Shown here: piece after piece, positions 50,868-59,184 of the stretch
Numbering within the stretch: position 1 is the first letter of the stretch
Layout of the letters: every line of letters begins with the position of its first letter
From: an uncultured bacterium
GTDB taxonomy: Bacteria > Bacteroidota > Bacteroidia > Bacteroidales > Bacteroidaceae
NCBI GenBank assembly: GCA_905214795.1
Contig: CAJMNM010000002.1
Span: 1 to 64,000, forward strand
Direction of reading: 5' to 3'
DNA length: 64,000 nucleotides
Program-made: the position numbers and the translations under genes
The notes under the pieces: model-generated
Database searches by the model: none
Told to the model about the DNA's origin: nothing
The model's input: only the letters and a program-made list of their open reading frames with translations

Positions 50868-53429
50868 ATGCTTATGAGTTTTAAACATTTACTGTTTGCA
50901 TCTTTATTGATGTCTGCAGGGACGGTAGCAGCTCGTGATGTGCATGGCGTTAACGGGTATTATAACTGGACTGCAGCCCAGATGGAGGCGGATGCTAATA
51001 TCCAATTTGGTCCGGAAGGCTTTAAATGGGCACAGTGGAATCCTTCTTATGTCTATGAAGGCGATTACCTGAAATGGCGTTTAGGTGTGCACAACACTAC
51101 TTTTGAACCGGAAAAAGGAGGTTTCCAATTCCGTTCACGTATCGACTGGAGAGAAAAAATTAGTGGTGATGGATTCATGACCATGACTCCGCAGTATCCG
51201 GTGTTCGTGGCGAAGATATCTATTCCGATGCAGACCAATGCGACGAAAGGAAACGCTAACAACTGGTGGGCAGAGTTTTTCTGGCATAACCCTTATACAG
51301 GACAGCAAGATTTTGATATGCCGCATGATGGCGGTGGCGGTTTTTGGGGATTTGCTAAGGCTTTGGATGTTGTAAAGGCTGCTTGTCCGTGGCAGAAAGA
51401 TGAGTTGGGTAGAGATTCAGTGTATCTGTATAACAGTGACAAGAATGATCCGACAGTTTCTATTCGTTATAATGGTGGAGACAAGACGGCACAGCCAAAT
51501 GATACCGTGTGGTATATGAAACGTTTGCCTGTAACATATGATAAGGATAAATGTGAGATTGTGTTTGCTGTCAATTTCGCGTCTATACGTGATAGTTCTC
51601 AGTTGGCTCTTGAGACAAGACGTTTGATTGACCGTGTGCCTATCAAAATATCTCACTTCTCTTTAGGATGTATTACCCGTGCTGATACGTTATATGTAGA
51701 GTTGGACGAAAATGGTGATACAATTTCTACTCGTACAAAGACATTAGATGAAGTTCCGTGTGTATATGTAAAATGGATAAAGACATATCCGTCAATGGAC
51801 GCTGTGATAAAGAGTTTGACAGAAGAGAACAATTGGGGTGACGGACCTGTTGAAGATCCACAGAAGAGCGTTCTTAATACAGCTCTATATAAAGCAGAAG
51901 TTGTTATCCGCGAGTTTGTAAACTATGACGGTGATGCAAATGACAAATATGCGGCCTTAAATCAGGCTCAGAAAGAGGCTAATGATGTATATAATAAGGA
52001 AGGTGCGACTACAGACGAATATGTAGAGCAAATCAAGAAGTTGGAAACTGCAGTGGCCGATTTCTATTCTGTTGTTAATCCGTCAAAAGATTTGGTATAT
52101 AATTATGTACGTACTTCAGACGCGACAACTTCTCTGTATGCGTTAAGCGAAGAAACTACTAAAGATAATTATACAGGTCGTTTGTTGGCATTGGGCGCAA
52201 ATGAAGGTGCGTTGCCTTTGACTTTTGTTCCTGTTGGTGAGTCAAATGGACAGGTTGCTTATAATTTAAAGAGTACTGAAGGTACTGTAGTACAGTGCAC
52301 GGATGGAACTTTGATGTTGGTTAAGAATGCAAGTGATGCAGCTGCATTTACTTTTGCAGATCATGATGGTTATGGATTATACGATATGAAGTGTGGTTCA
52401 TTCTATTATTACAAGTCTGGTTATGAGTTGAAATGTGTTGATGCATTCCCTGATACAGATTATGACGGCATGCAGCCATATCTGTTCCAGATAGAAGATG
52501 CGCTTGCAAGCTATAATCCTTCAGATGATGAAAAAGCCGATTTGTTTGAAGCCTGGGAATTTAACGGTGAGCCTGAAGAAGATCCTAGTACAAAGGGTGA
52601 AATCAATGGAGTTCCTTTGGTGATGAGTGAATATGGACAGACTTTCATGCTTGATGGTTGGCGTATGCAGCGTTGGAGAATGTGGTCACGTGTAAATAAA
52701 GGTGTTTATCAAGCTGATAATGGTGAGGAACTTAGCTGCTTGAAGTTGACAGCTTCCGAGACTTATGATTCTTTTGATGGTACATCTTTAGGTAGTGAAA
52801 CTGTTTATCCTGCTACTCCGTCTATGCGTCGTGAGGGAGGAGAGTTTACAAACTTCTATGATCGTGATCCGGCCGGTGGTGTACGTGATGACTCTTATCT
52901 GATTAATTTTAATCCGGGTGTACGTCGTTATCTGGCAATTAAGTGTAAGGGAACAAATCCGGAGATCACAATTGATGTGTTTAATTTCCTGAGCAAACCA
53001 GAGACAGCTGCAACAGATTTCAGATTGAGTTTGGAAAATGCAGAAGTTAAGGGTGATGTATATTACTGGGATTTGTTGAAATATATCAGTGTAGGTAAGA
53101 TGCCTTATGTTGGACAGTTCTTCAGTACAATGGGATTCCAGAAAGACGATGCGCTTTATATTGACTGGATTCGTACATTCGAGAGCGTGGATGATATTCC
53201 AACTGAAAGCTTTGCAACTGCTGTTAACGACGTTAAGGAAGATAATGGTGAGCTGAAAGTCTTTGTAACCGGAAATACAATTAATATCTTCACTGAAGAA
53301 AGCGGAAATATTTATACCGTAGACGGTATTTGCGTGGCCGAATTTAATGGTACTGCCCACGAGACTGTTCAGCCGGGTATCTATATCATCCGTGCTGGAA
53401 GCGAGTCTAAAAAAGTTATGGTTAAATAA
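50868..53429 (+). CDS. Secreted protein with duplicated domain and sorting-like C-terminus
   Basis: An 853-residue exported protein (signal peptide about 1-22; the start could also be Met3). Two beta-rich domains, at about 22-310 and 555-800, end in closely similar strings: VYVKWIKTYPSMDAVIKS and LYIDWIRTFESVDDIPTE. This points to an internal duplication. Between them lie a helical spacer (about 330-400, YAALNQAQKEANDVYNKE) and a middle beta domain. The end (IYTVDGICVAEFNG..QPGIYIIRAGSESKKVMVK) looks like a T9SS type A sorting domain. I do not recognise a catalytic family; a carbohydrate-binding surface protein fits the locus. Confidence 0.65.
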   Translation: MLMSFKHLLFASLLMSAGTVAARDVHGVNGYYNWTAAQMEADANIQFGPEGFKWAQWNPSYVYEGDYLKWRLGVHNTTFEPEKGGFQFRSRIDWREKISGDGFMTMTPQYPVFVAKISIPMQTNATKGNANNWWAEFFWHNPYTGQQDFDMPHDGGGGFWGFAKALDVVKAACPWQKDELGRDSVYLYNSDKNDPTVSIRYNGGDKTAQPNDTVWYMKRLPVTYDKDKCEIVFAVNFASIRDSSQLALETRRLIDRVPIKISHFSLGCITRADTLYVELDENGDTISTRTKTLDEVPCVYVKWIKTYPSMDAVIKSLTEENNWGDGPVEDPQKSVLNTALYKAEVVIREFVNYDGDANDKYAALNQAQKEANDVYNKEGATTDEYVEQIKKLETAVADFYSVVNPSKDLVYNYVRTSDATTSLYALSEETTKDNYTGRLLALGANEGALPLTFVPVGESNGQVAYNLKSTEGTVVQCTDGTLMLVKNASDAAAFTFADHDGYGLYDMKCGSFYYYKSGYELKCVDAFPDTDYDGMQPYLFQIEDALASYNPSDDEKADLFEAWEFNGEPEEDPSTKGEINGVPLVMSEYGQTFMLDGWRMQRWRMWSRVNKGVYQADNGEELSCLKLTASETYDSFDGTSLGSETVYPATPSMRREGGEFTNFYDRDPAGGVRDDSYLINFNPGVRRYLAIKCKGTNPEITIDVFNFLSKPETAATDFRLSLENAEVKGDVYYWDLLKYISVGKMPYVGQFFSTMGFQKDDALYIDWIRTFESVDDIPTESFATAVNDVKEDNGELKVFVTGNTINIFTEESGNIYTVDGICVAEFNGTAHETVQPGIYIIRAGSESKKVMVK

Positions 53430-53460
53430 TATCAGGGTTCTTAAACAAATGTTTTAACAC

Positions 53461-53496
53461 TCCGGCGGAATTTGTATATCAGATTCCGCCGGATTT
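53461..53496 (+). terminator. Strong hairpin after the 853-residue gene
   Basis: Eleven-base perfect stem (TCCGGCGGAAT/ATTCCGCCGGA) with an 11-base loop and a short T-rich tail, 31 bases after the stop. It may act as a partial terminator before the esterase gene. Confidence 0.65.
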
Positions 53497-53633
53497 ACGT
53501 TTATAAAGGGGCAAAAACGTATATATTTTTAGTATCTTTATGATGTCTAATCGGTATTCATAAATATTATGAGGCCTGACGATAAATGATATGTTTTTTA
53601 GAATATAACCTTTTTAAATGTAAAACACAGATT

Positions 53634-55040
53634 ATGAGAAAATTATTCTTCCTGTTTTTGTTGGTCGCAACATTGTTGCCGACGTATGCGGTACGTTCGT
53701 TTACGCTGAATCTTACTCCCGACGGTGCAGCACAATTATTTGCCTTTTTACCGGATAATCCATCAGGTAGAGCTGTTGTTGTGTTGCCTGGTGGTGGATA
53801 TTCTCATCTTTCCATGAATAATGAAGGAGTCGATTGGGCACCCTTTTTCAATAGTAAGGGCATTGCCTGCTTTGTTTTGAAGTATCGTATGCCTAAAGGT
53901 GATTTGAGCATTCCTGTAGGTGATGCGGAACATGCTATGCGTATGGTCCGTGACTCGGCACAGCAATGGCGTATCAATCCATATGATGTAGGCATTATGG
54001 GATCGTCTGCGGGAGGACATCTGGCTTCAACGTTGGCTACGCATGCCCAATTTGAAGCCCGTCCGGATTTTCAGATTCTGTTTTATCCGGTCATTTCGAT
54101 GAACGAACGTGAGACACATCGCGGATCGGTAGAAGGATTTCTAGGCACACATAAATCGGACCCGGAAATGGTGAAACTTTATTCAAATGACCAGCAGGTA
54201 CGTCGTCATTTGACACCTCCTGCCATAATCCTTATGGCACACAATGACCCTGTTGTTCCCCCTATAACAAATGGTATTGCTTATTATTCAGCTATGCAGC
54301 GTCAGGGAGTGCCTTGTGCTCTCCATATATATCCCGGAGGTTGGCACGGTTTTGGGTTTAATTCTTCTTACTCATACCATGAGCAAATGCTGGCAGATAT
54401 TTCGTCTTGGCTTGACAAACTTCCGTCACACAAGCCCGAACAAATCCGTGTGGCATGTATTGGTAACAGTATTACAGATGGTTTTGGTATATACATGCCG
54501 GAGGATAACGGATATCCTGCTCAGCTGCAAAAGATGTTGGGTGAAAAATTTTATGTGAGAAATTATGGCGTAAGTGCACGTACGATGAATTGGCAAGGAC
54601 GTTTCCCCTATATGAATGAACAGGCGTGGCGCGATGCCTTGGCTTTCCGTCCTAATATTGTAATTGTCAAATTGGGTACCAATGATGCAAATCTGGTAAA
54701 CTGGACAAAAGATCATCGTGTCATAAAGGACCAGTTAGAACATGATTATCAACAAATGATAGATTCATTGACAGCTTTACCGACTAAGCCTCAGATTTAT
54801 TTGACTTTTCCGATAAAGATTTGGAATAATTCGTTTGGACTCAACGATTCTTTGTTAACGACAGACATTATTCCGTGTATAAAGAAAATAGCTAAGAAGA
54901 ATAAATTACCGATAATAGACATGTATAAGCCTTTTAGTGAAAATACGGATAAGAGCTTATATTTATCAGATGGTGTTCACCCCAATGAGAAAGGATGCCG
55001 GAAAATGGCCGAATTGGTTTATGATGCCTTGAAAAAATGA
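53634..55040 (+). CDS. Double esterase: alpha/beta hydrolase fused to SGNH hydrolase
   Basis: About 468 residues. The frame opens at 53586, but the ATG at 53634 begins a normal signal peptide (MRKLFFLFLLVATLLPTYA). Domain 1 (about 20-265) is an acetylesterase-like alpha/beta-hydrolase: LPGGGYSHLS (oxyanion), nucleophile in GSSAGGHLAS, Asp in MAHNDPVVPP, His in PGGWHGFGF. Domain 2 (about 275-467) is an SGNH/GDSL hydrolase: IGNSITDGFG (block I), VKLGTNDANL (block III), and DGVHPNEKG (block V, Asp and His). Such pairs remove acetyl groups from xylan or pectin. It follows the secreted-enzyme run and shares its strand. Confidence 0.87.
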   Translation: MRKLFFLFLLVATLLPTYAVRSFTLNLTPDGAAQLFAFLPDNPSGRAVVVLPGGGYSHLSMNNEGVDWAPFFNSKGIACFVLKYRMPKGDLSIPVGDAEHAMRMVRDSAQQWRINPYDVGIMGSSAGGHLASTLATHAQFEARPDFQILFYPVISMNERETHRGSVEGFLGTHKSDPEMVKLYSNDQQVRRHLTPPAIILMAHNDPVVPPITNGIAYYSAMQRQGVPCALHIYPGGWHGFGFNSSYSYHEQMLADISSWLDKLPSHKPEQIRVACIGNSITDGFGIYMPEDNGYPAQLQKMLGEKFYVRNYGVSARTMNWQGRFPYMNEQAWRDALAFRPNIVIVKLGTNDANLVNWTKDHRVIKDQLEHDYQQMIDSLTALPTKPQIYLTFPIKIWNNSFGLNDSLLTTDIIPCIKKIAKKNKLPIIDMYKPFSENTDKSLYLSDGVHPNEKGCRKMAELVYDALKK

Positions 55041-55154
55041 AAGGAATTCGATGGAGGAATAAATATAATCTATTGATAGATAAGAATATATTAATAAATA
55101 TTTTTCAGTAATCTTATAGTTAATTCTTTATTTGCTATCGCAGCCTGTTTTTTG

Positions 55155-55207
55155 AAAAGAACTCCATTATTGATATAACGTTTATCAATGACGGAGTTCT
55201 TTTCTGA
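55155..55207 (+). terminator. Terminator of the enzyme locus
   Basis: Eleven-base stem AAAAGAACTCC (55155-55165) / GGAGTTCTTTT (55193-55203), with an inner stem TTGATA/TATCAA. It lies about 115 bases after the esterase stop. Confidence 0.75.
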
Positions 55208-55681
55208 TTTTATTTGAGTTTACATTGTTTACATTTTATGTCTCCTTTTTAGTGCGTATTTTTAACATTTTGGTGTAGTTTTCCTTTTGTTTAGTAACTA
55301 TCCGTTATGTTGTGTTTCGTGCGGACTGGTGTTTGTTTATCCATTTCTTGAGCTTTTTCTTTTGCAGATTCTGCTAAAAATGATACCATATCGAACTGTA
55401 TATTCTTGCAGAATATTGATGATAATTTGTATTAACATACAATATTTCTTTTGTTTTATAATGTTTTGCATAAATATAAGGCTCTTTAGTGGCGTTTCCC
55501 ATATATTTCATCTTTCTGGTTTTCCTGTTTTTCGGGCCCGAATTTCTCAGACACGGAAATTCCGGAAAATTTTCTCGGTATGTACTTATATCTTCGTTTT
55601 TTATTATATTGTTGAAAATCAGTGTATTATACGTCTGTTAGGCTCTTTCCTATAATGTTCCAGATTTTATTCCTCACATGC

Positions 55682-55928
55682 TTTGGGATTTCAAAAATAT
55701 GTTTTTGAATGTTGTAATGTAAATATTGATTACTTTTTGGGACACATGACGTTTACGCAGCTTAAAACGCATACGGTTACGAATTTTCCCGTGACCGTGC
55801 GGAAATTTTATTTGATACGGTTACGGCTGTCACCGCAACCGTGCGGAAAAATATTCGTAACCGTACGGGATGAAATTCGTAACCGTATGGAAAAAAATTC
55901 ATAACCGTATGCGTTTTGAAATCCCAAA
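55682..55928. repeat. CGTAACCGTAT-type palindromic element, copy A, with 15-base terminal inverted repeats
   Basis: The ends TTTGGGATTTCAAAA (55682-55696) and its exact complement (55914-55928) bracket 217 bases. Inside, 55764-55787 and 55894-55917 form a second inverted repeat matching at 23 of 24 positions. The loop holds direct repeats (ACCGTGCGGAAA twice) and several CGTAACCGTA units. The part 55773-55917 is homologous to 27223-27366. No transposase is present. Confidence 0.7.
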
Positions 55929-56047
55929 AGCTTTATTTTAGGAATCAAATTATGAAAAAATAATACATGCATATGTTTAATGTGGTGATAATTATTAATT
56001 TATGTGTTGTTGAATTTGTGGTTTTGTTTACTTTCTGAGAAATGCCT

Positions 56048-56103
56048 ACGGTTACAGATTATTTGTCCACGCTTACAAAATAATTTCTAACCGTATCCGT
56101 TTT
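56048..56103. repeat. Short form of the CGTAACCGTAT-type element, copy C
   Basis: A 56-base segment starting ACGGTTAC and ending TAACCGTATCCGTTTT. It has the same two ends as copies A and B but lacks their middle. Confidence 0.5.
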
Positions 56104-56569
56104 CTGCCTTTTTCGCTTTCTATTCCTATTCCGCCCGACGGAGAGGTTAATGATAATGTATAGAATTTTCAATATCTGATAACAAGTGCTTTATTTTTAT
56201 TATAGAAAGTCTATTGTAGGATAAAGTGAGGTGTCTGTGCAAAAAAGAGAGCAGATAATTAATAGCCGTTTGTTAAAGTAGAATGACTGAATATTTTACA
56301 TTTTCTATAACTTCTTATTGATTAATATTGTATAAAAGTAGTCAGATTCCCCTTGTATTGAATGCTATAAATAATATGAGAAATGCGCAGATGAGCATGG
56401 TTGGCAGAATTCTGCTCAGAAAAAGCGCCTAATAATGAGCTACCGGCTGTTTCTTGATTTTATTTCACGTTAATTTATTATTATAGTTAGGAAAAACTGA
56501 TGTAATATAAATAAAATATCAATAATAAATTTTATCTTTACCTATTGTAAAAGATAAAAATTGTAATTT

Positions 56570-57745
56570 ATGATTATTACAAATATTTTAGATACAGATT
56601 TATATAAGTTTACTACCTCATATGCTTATATTAAACTTTTTCCTTATGCGTTAGGGACATTTTCATTTTGTGACCGTGAGAATACTGTTTATACAGAGGA
56701 TTTTCTGGCAGCGGTGCGGCATGAACTGGACAAACTGGGAGGAGTTTGTCTTACAAGTGAAGAAAAAGATTTTATGGTAAGTCATTGTCGGTTTATACCG
56801 CCGGTTTATTGGGAATGGCTTTCTTCTTTCCGGTTCGAGCCGTCTAAGATAAAGCTTTCTCTTGACGAGCAGCACCATTTACAGATGGAGGTTACGGATT
56901 ACATGTATAAAGTGACTTTATACGAGGTGCCTTTGCTGGCGATAGTGTCTGAGGTGAAAAACAAGTTTGAGCATCATGAAGCCGATATGGATGTTGTGGT
57001 TGAACGATTGGCGCCAAAGATTCAATTGTCGAATGAAAACGGCATGCCGTTTTCTGAGTTCGGAACGCGTCGCCGTTTTTCCAAGAAAGTGCACGAGACT
57101 GTTATTCGCCAGCTGAAAAAGGAAGCCCGTTATTGTACCGGCACATCAAATTGTTATATGGCCATGAAGTATGACATGCGACCTATGGGAACCCATCCTC
57201 ATGAGTGGTTTATGTTCCATGGCGCGCAATTTGGATATAAACATGCCAATTACATGGCTTTGGAAAATTGGGTAAATGTTTATGACGGTGATTTGGGGAC
57301 TGCACTTTCTGATACTTATACTTCTGAATCGTTCTTAAGTAATTTCAGCCGTAAGCAGGCAAAGCTTTTTGACGGTGTGCGTTGCGATTCCGGTAATGAG
57401 TTCCTGTTTGTAGATCAGCTGATTGACCGCTATCGTGAGTTGGGTATCGACCCGACTACGAAAACGATTATTTTCAGTAATGCGCTTGATTTTACAAAGG
57501 CTTTAGATTTGTATAATTATTGTGAGGGGCGTATCCGTTGTTCTTTTGGTATTGGTACTAATCTGACAAATGATACGGGATTCCGTCCCGCAAATATCGT
57601 AATGAAGCTGACGAAATGTAAGATGAACGTCAACCAGCAATGGCGTGAGTGTATAAAGTTGTCCGATGATTCAGGCAAACATTTAGGCAGCAGTCATGAG
57701 GTGCAGGCTTGCTTACATGAATTGCGTCTGACAGAAATAGATTAA
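56570..57745 (+). CDS. pncB: Nicotinate phosphoribosyltransferase
   Basis: A 391-residue enzyme of the NAD salvage pathway, joining nicotinate and phosphoribosyl pyrophosphate with ATP hydrolysis. The N-terminus ILDTDLYKFTTSYAY is the family hallmark. MGTHPHEWFMFHGA carries the phosphorylatable His region, and VRCDSGNEF, IIFSNALDF and FGIGTNLTNDTG are the phosphate and barrel motifs. Length is that of the bacterial PncB type (about 390-400). It is monocistronic and ends in a strong terminator. Confidence 0.96.
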   Translation: MIITNILDTDLYKFTTSYAYIKLFPYALGTFSFCDRENTVYTEDFLAAVRHELDKLGGVCLTSEEKDFMVSHCRFIPPVYWEWLSSFRFEPSKIKLSLDEQHHLQMEVTDYMYKVTLYEVPLLAIVSEVKNKFEHHEADMDVVVERLAPKIQLSNENGMPFSEFGTRRRFSKKVHETVIRQLKKEARYCTGTSNCYMAMKYDMRPMGTHPHEWFMFHGAQFGYKHANYMALENWVNVYDGDLGTALSDTYTSESFLSNFSRKQAKLFDGVRCDSGNEFLFVDQLIDRYRELGIDPTTKTIIFSNALDFTKALDLYNYCEGRIRCSFGIGTNLTNDTGFRPANIVMKLTKCKMNVNQQWRECIKLSDDSGKHLGSSHEVQACLHELRLTEID

Positions 57746-57748
57746 TGT

Positions 57749-57799
57749 AAAATTACCACCGGAGTTTAAAATAAAATAGGCTTCGGTGGTAATTTTTTT
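57749..57799 (+). terminator. pncB terminator
   Basis: Fifteen-base stem (57749-57763 region with 57781-57795, one G-U) followed by a T-run, directly after the pncB stop. Confidence 0.85.
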
Positions 57800-57840
57800 A
57801 AAGAGATTTCTTTCTTATGGAAATCATAAAATGGTAATTG

Positions 57841-58296
57841 TTACTTTATAGCGAGTATCTGTTCGCCGTGTGTTTTGGTCTTTACTTCTTTGGGTGAGAA
57901 GATTTTTTCGATAATTCCGTCCTCATTGATAATGAAGGTTGTGCGGAATGTACCCATATATTTACGGCCACACATGGTTTTTTCTCCCCATACACCCATA
58001 GCTTCTACCAGCGTTTTGTTTGTATCTGCAATCAGAGTGAACGGCAGTTCGTGCTTGGCTATAAACTTCTGGTGAGAAGCTGCGCTGTCAACACTGACAC
58101 CAATCACCTCGTATCCGGATTCGCGCAATTCATTATAGTGGTCGCGTAAGTTACAGGCTTCGGCTGTACATCCGGGAGTATTATCCTTAGGATAGAAGTA
58201 GAGGATAACTTTTTTACCTTTATAGTTGCTAAGCAAAATTTCTTGTCCGTTCTCGTTTGTTCCCAATACTTCGGGAGCTTTTTCTCCTACATTCAT
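57841..58296 (-). CDS. bcp: Thioredoxin-dependent thiol peroxidase (BCP/PrxQ)
   Basis: A 151-residue peroxiredoxin that reduces hydroperoxides using thioredoxin. YFYPKDNTPGCTAEACNLRD holds the peroxidatic Cys43 and, five residues on, Cys48 as the likely resolving Cys, as in PrxQ. Asn/Arg residues in FRTTFIINEDG complete the family pattern. Length is standard. The DUF2461 gene lies upstream on the same strand with a 60-base gap, so co-transcription is possible. Confidence 0.95.
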   Translation of the reverse strand: MNVGEKAPEVLGTNENGQEILLSNYKGKKVILYFYPKDNTPGCTAEACNLRDHYNELRESGYEVIGVSVDSAASHQKFIAKHELPFTLIADTNKTLVEAMGVWGEKTMCGRKYMGTFRTTFIINEDGIIEKIFSPKEVKTKTHGEQILAIK

Positions 58297-58356
58297 GTCT
58301 TAATTCTTTTAGTTTAATAATGGTATGGTTAATCTGTTTGTCAGTTCTTGTTATGG

Positions 58357-59025
58357 CTACTCCAAATTGTCAATGGTGTCATTTATGAAATCGTTAAACG
58401 GTTTCATTTTGCGGAAAACCTTTTCTGTTTGTTCTAACCAGTCGGCCTGACGGAAAAAATCGTCGTTTACATTATGACATACAGAATAGTCCTTTGGACG
58501 TAAATAATCCGGATAAGGGTAGTCCTTGGGAAAGCCTTTGGGCAAGGTTTTAAGATGGTTCTCACCGATAATCGGAAAACAGGTCTTAAATTCTTTTTCC
58601 TCAACGATTTGTCTGAACGTGTCGGTTTCTTCTACAATTGATTCGCGCACGGCTTTAAGAATGGGTGAGGGCAGACACCATGCTCCTCCCGCAAGCAGAC
58701 AATTGCCGGGCTCAAGATGAAAATAATATCCGCTGTGAAATGACTTCTTTCCATGGGCGTTGATATAAGCTCCTAAATGACGCTTATAGGGGGATTTGTC
58801 TTCAGAAAAACGTGTATCCCGATAAAATCTGTATGTGCAGTCTTTTACCTGAAGGTGAATGACGGTTTTGTCGAAGCCGGCAATGCGAAGAATGATTTGT
58901 TGAACCATCTCTTCAAACATCTGTCTGGCTTTATCGTAACGTTCGCGGTTGGTGTTGAACCATTCACGGTTGTTGTGTATTGCGATGTCTTTTAGGAAAT
59001 CAAGAATGAAATCGATATTGTTCAT
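58357..59025 (-). CDS. DUF2461 family protein
   Basis: A 222-residue cytoplasmic protein of the DUF2461 family (TIGR02453), recognised by FLKDIAIHNNREWFNTNRERYDKA, YRFYRDTRFSEDKSPYKRHLGAYI, GYYFHLEPGNCLLAGGAW and the C-terminal LRPKDYSV. The family is widespread and its role is unknown to me. Two overlapping-phase exact -7 boxes precede it on the - strand (59067-59052). Confidence 0.88.
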   Translation of the reverse strand: MNNIDFILDFLKDIAIHNNREWFNTNRERYDKARQMFEEMVQQIILRIAGFDKTVIHLQVKDCTYRFYRDTRFSEDKSPYKRHLGAYINAHGKKSFHSGYYFHLEPGNCLLAGGAWCLPSPILKAVRESIVEETDTFRQIVEEKEFKTCFPIIGENHLKTLPKGFPKDYPYPDYLRPKDYSVCHNVNDDFFRQADWLEQTEKVFRKMKPFNDFINDTIDNLE

Positions 59026-59051
59026 CTTCTTTTTAATAATAATCTTAAAAG

Positions 59052-59067
59052 CAAAGATACAAAGATA
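59052..59067 (-). promoter_or_regulatory. Tandem -7 boxes of the DUF2461 gene
   Basis: Read on the - strand, TATCTTTG occurs twice back to back (59067-59060 and 59059-59052), each an exact TAnnTTTG match, about 27-40 bases before the ATG. Two staggered transcript starts are possible. Confidence 0.5.
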
Positions 59068-59129
59068 ATGTGAGATACACGGGCAGGATGGGATTAATCT
59101 TTGTTATGCTGATTTTTTTATAAAAAGAG

Positions 59130-59177
59130 AATAACTTCAAAATCTCTTTAATTTAAAGTATAGATTTTGAAGTTATT
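59130..59177 (-). terminator. Terminator of the PL11 gene
   Basis: Sixteen-base perfect stem (59130-59145 with 59162-59177) directly after the PL11 stop on the - strand, followed there by CTCTTTTTATAAAAAAA. Confidence 0.8.
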
Positions 59178-59184
59178 CTTTGTT

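Larger units (their letters stand above)
55041..56569. other. Long intergenic region with terminator and palindromic repeats
   Basis: About 1.5 kb without a convincing gene. It holds the esterase terminator (55155-55207), then AT-rich sequence with a hydrophobic but TTG-started frame at 55287-55655 that I do not accept. A structured 247-base element (55682-55928) and a short related element (56048-56103) follow. From 56104 to pncB only AT-rich sequence is seen, with a near-consensus -7 box TATCTTTA at 56533-56540. Confidence 0.6.

Noticed and set aside
55287..55655. A 122-codon hydrophobic frame
   Set aside because: It begins with TTG, lies in AT-rich sequence and is rich in Phe, Ile and Cys as chance AT-rich frames are; no neighbours support it.
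55683..55904. A 73-codon frame in the palindromic element
   Set aside because: It is explained by the inverted and direct repeats; its homologous copy does not keep the frame.
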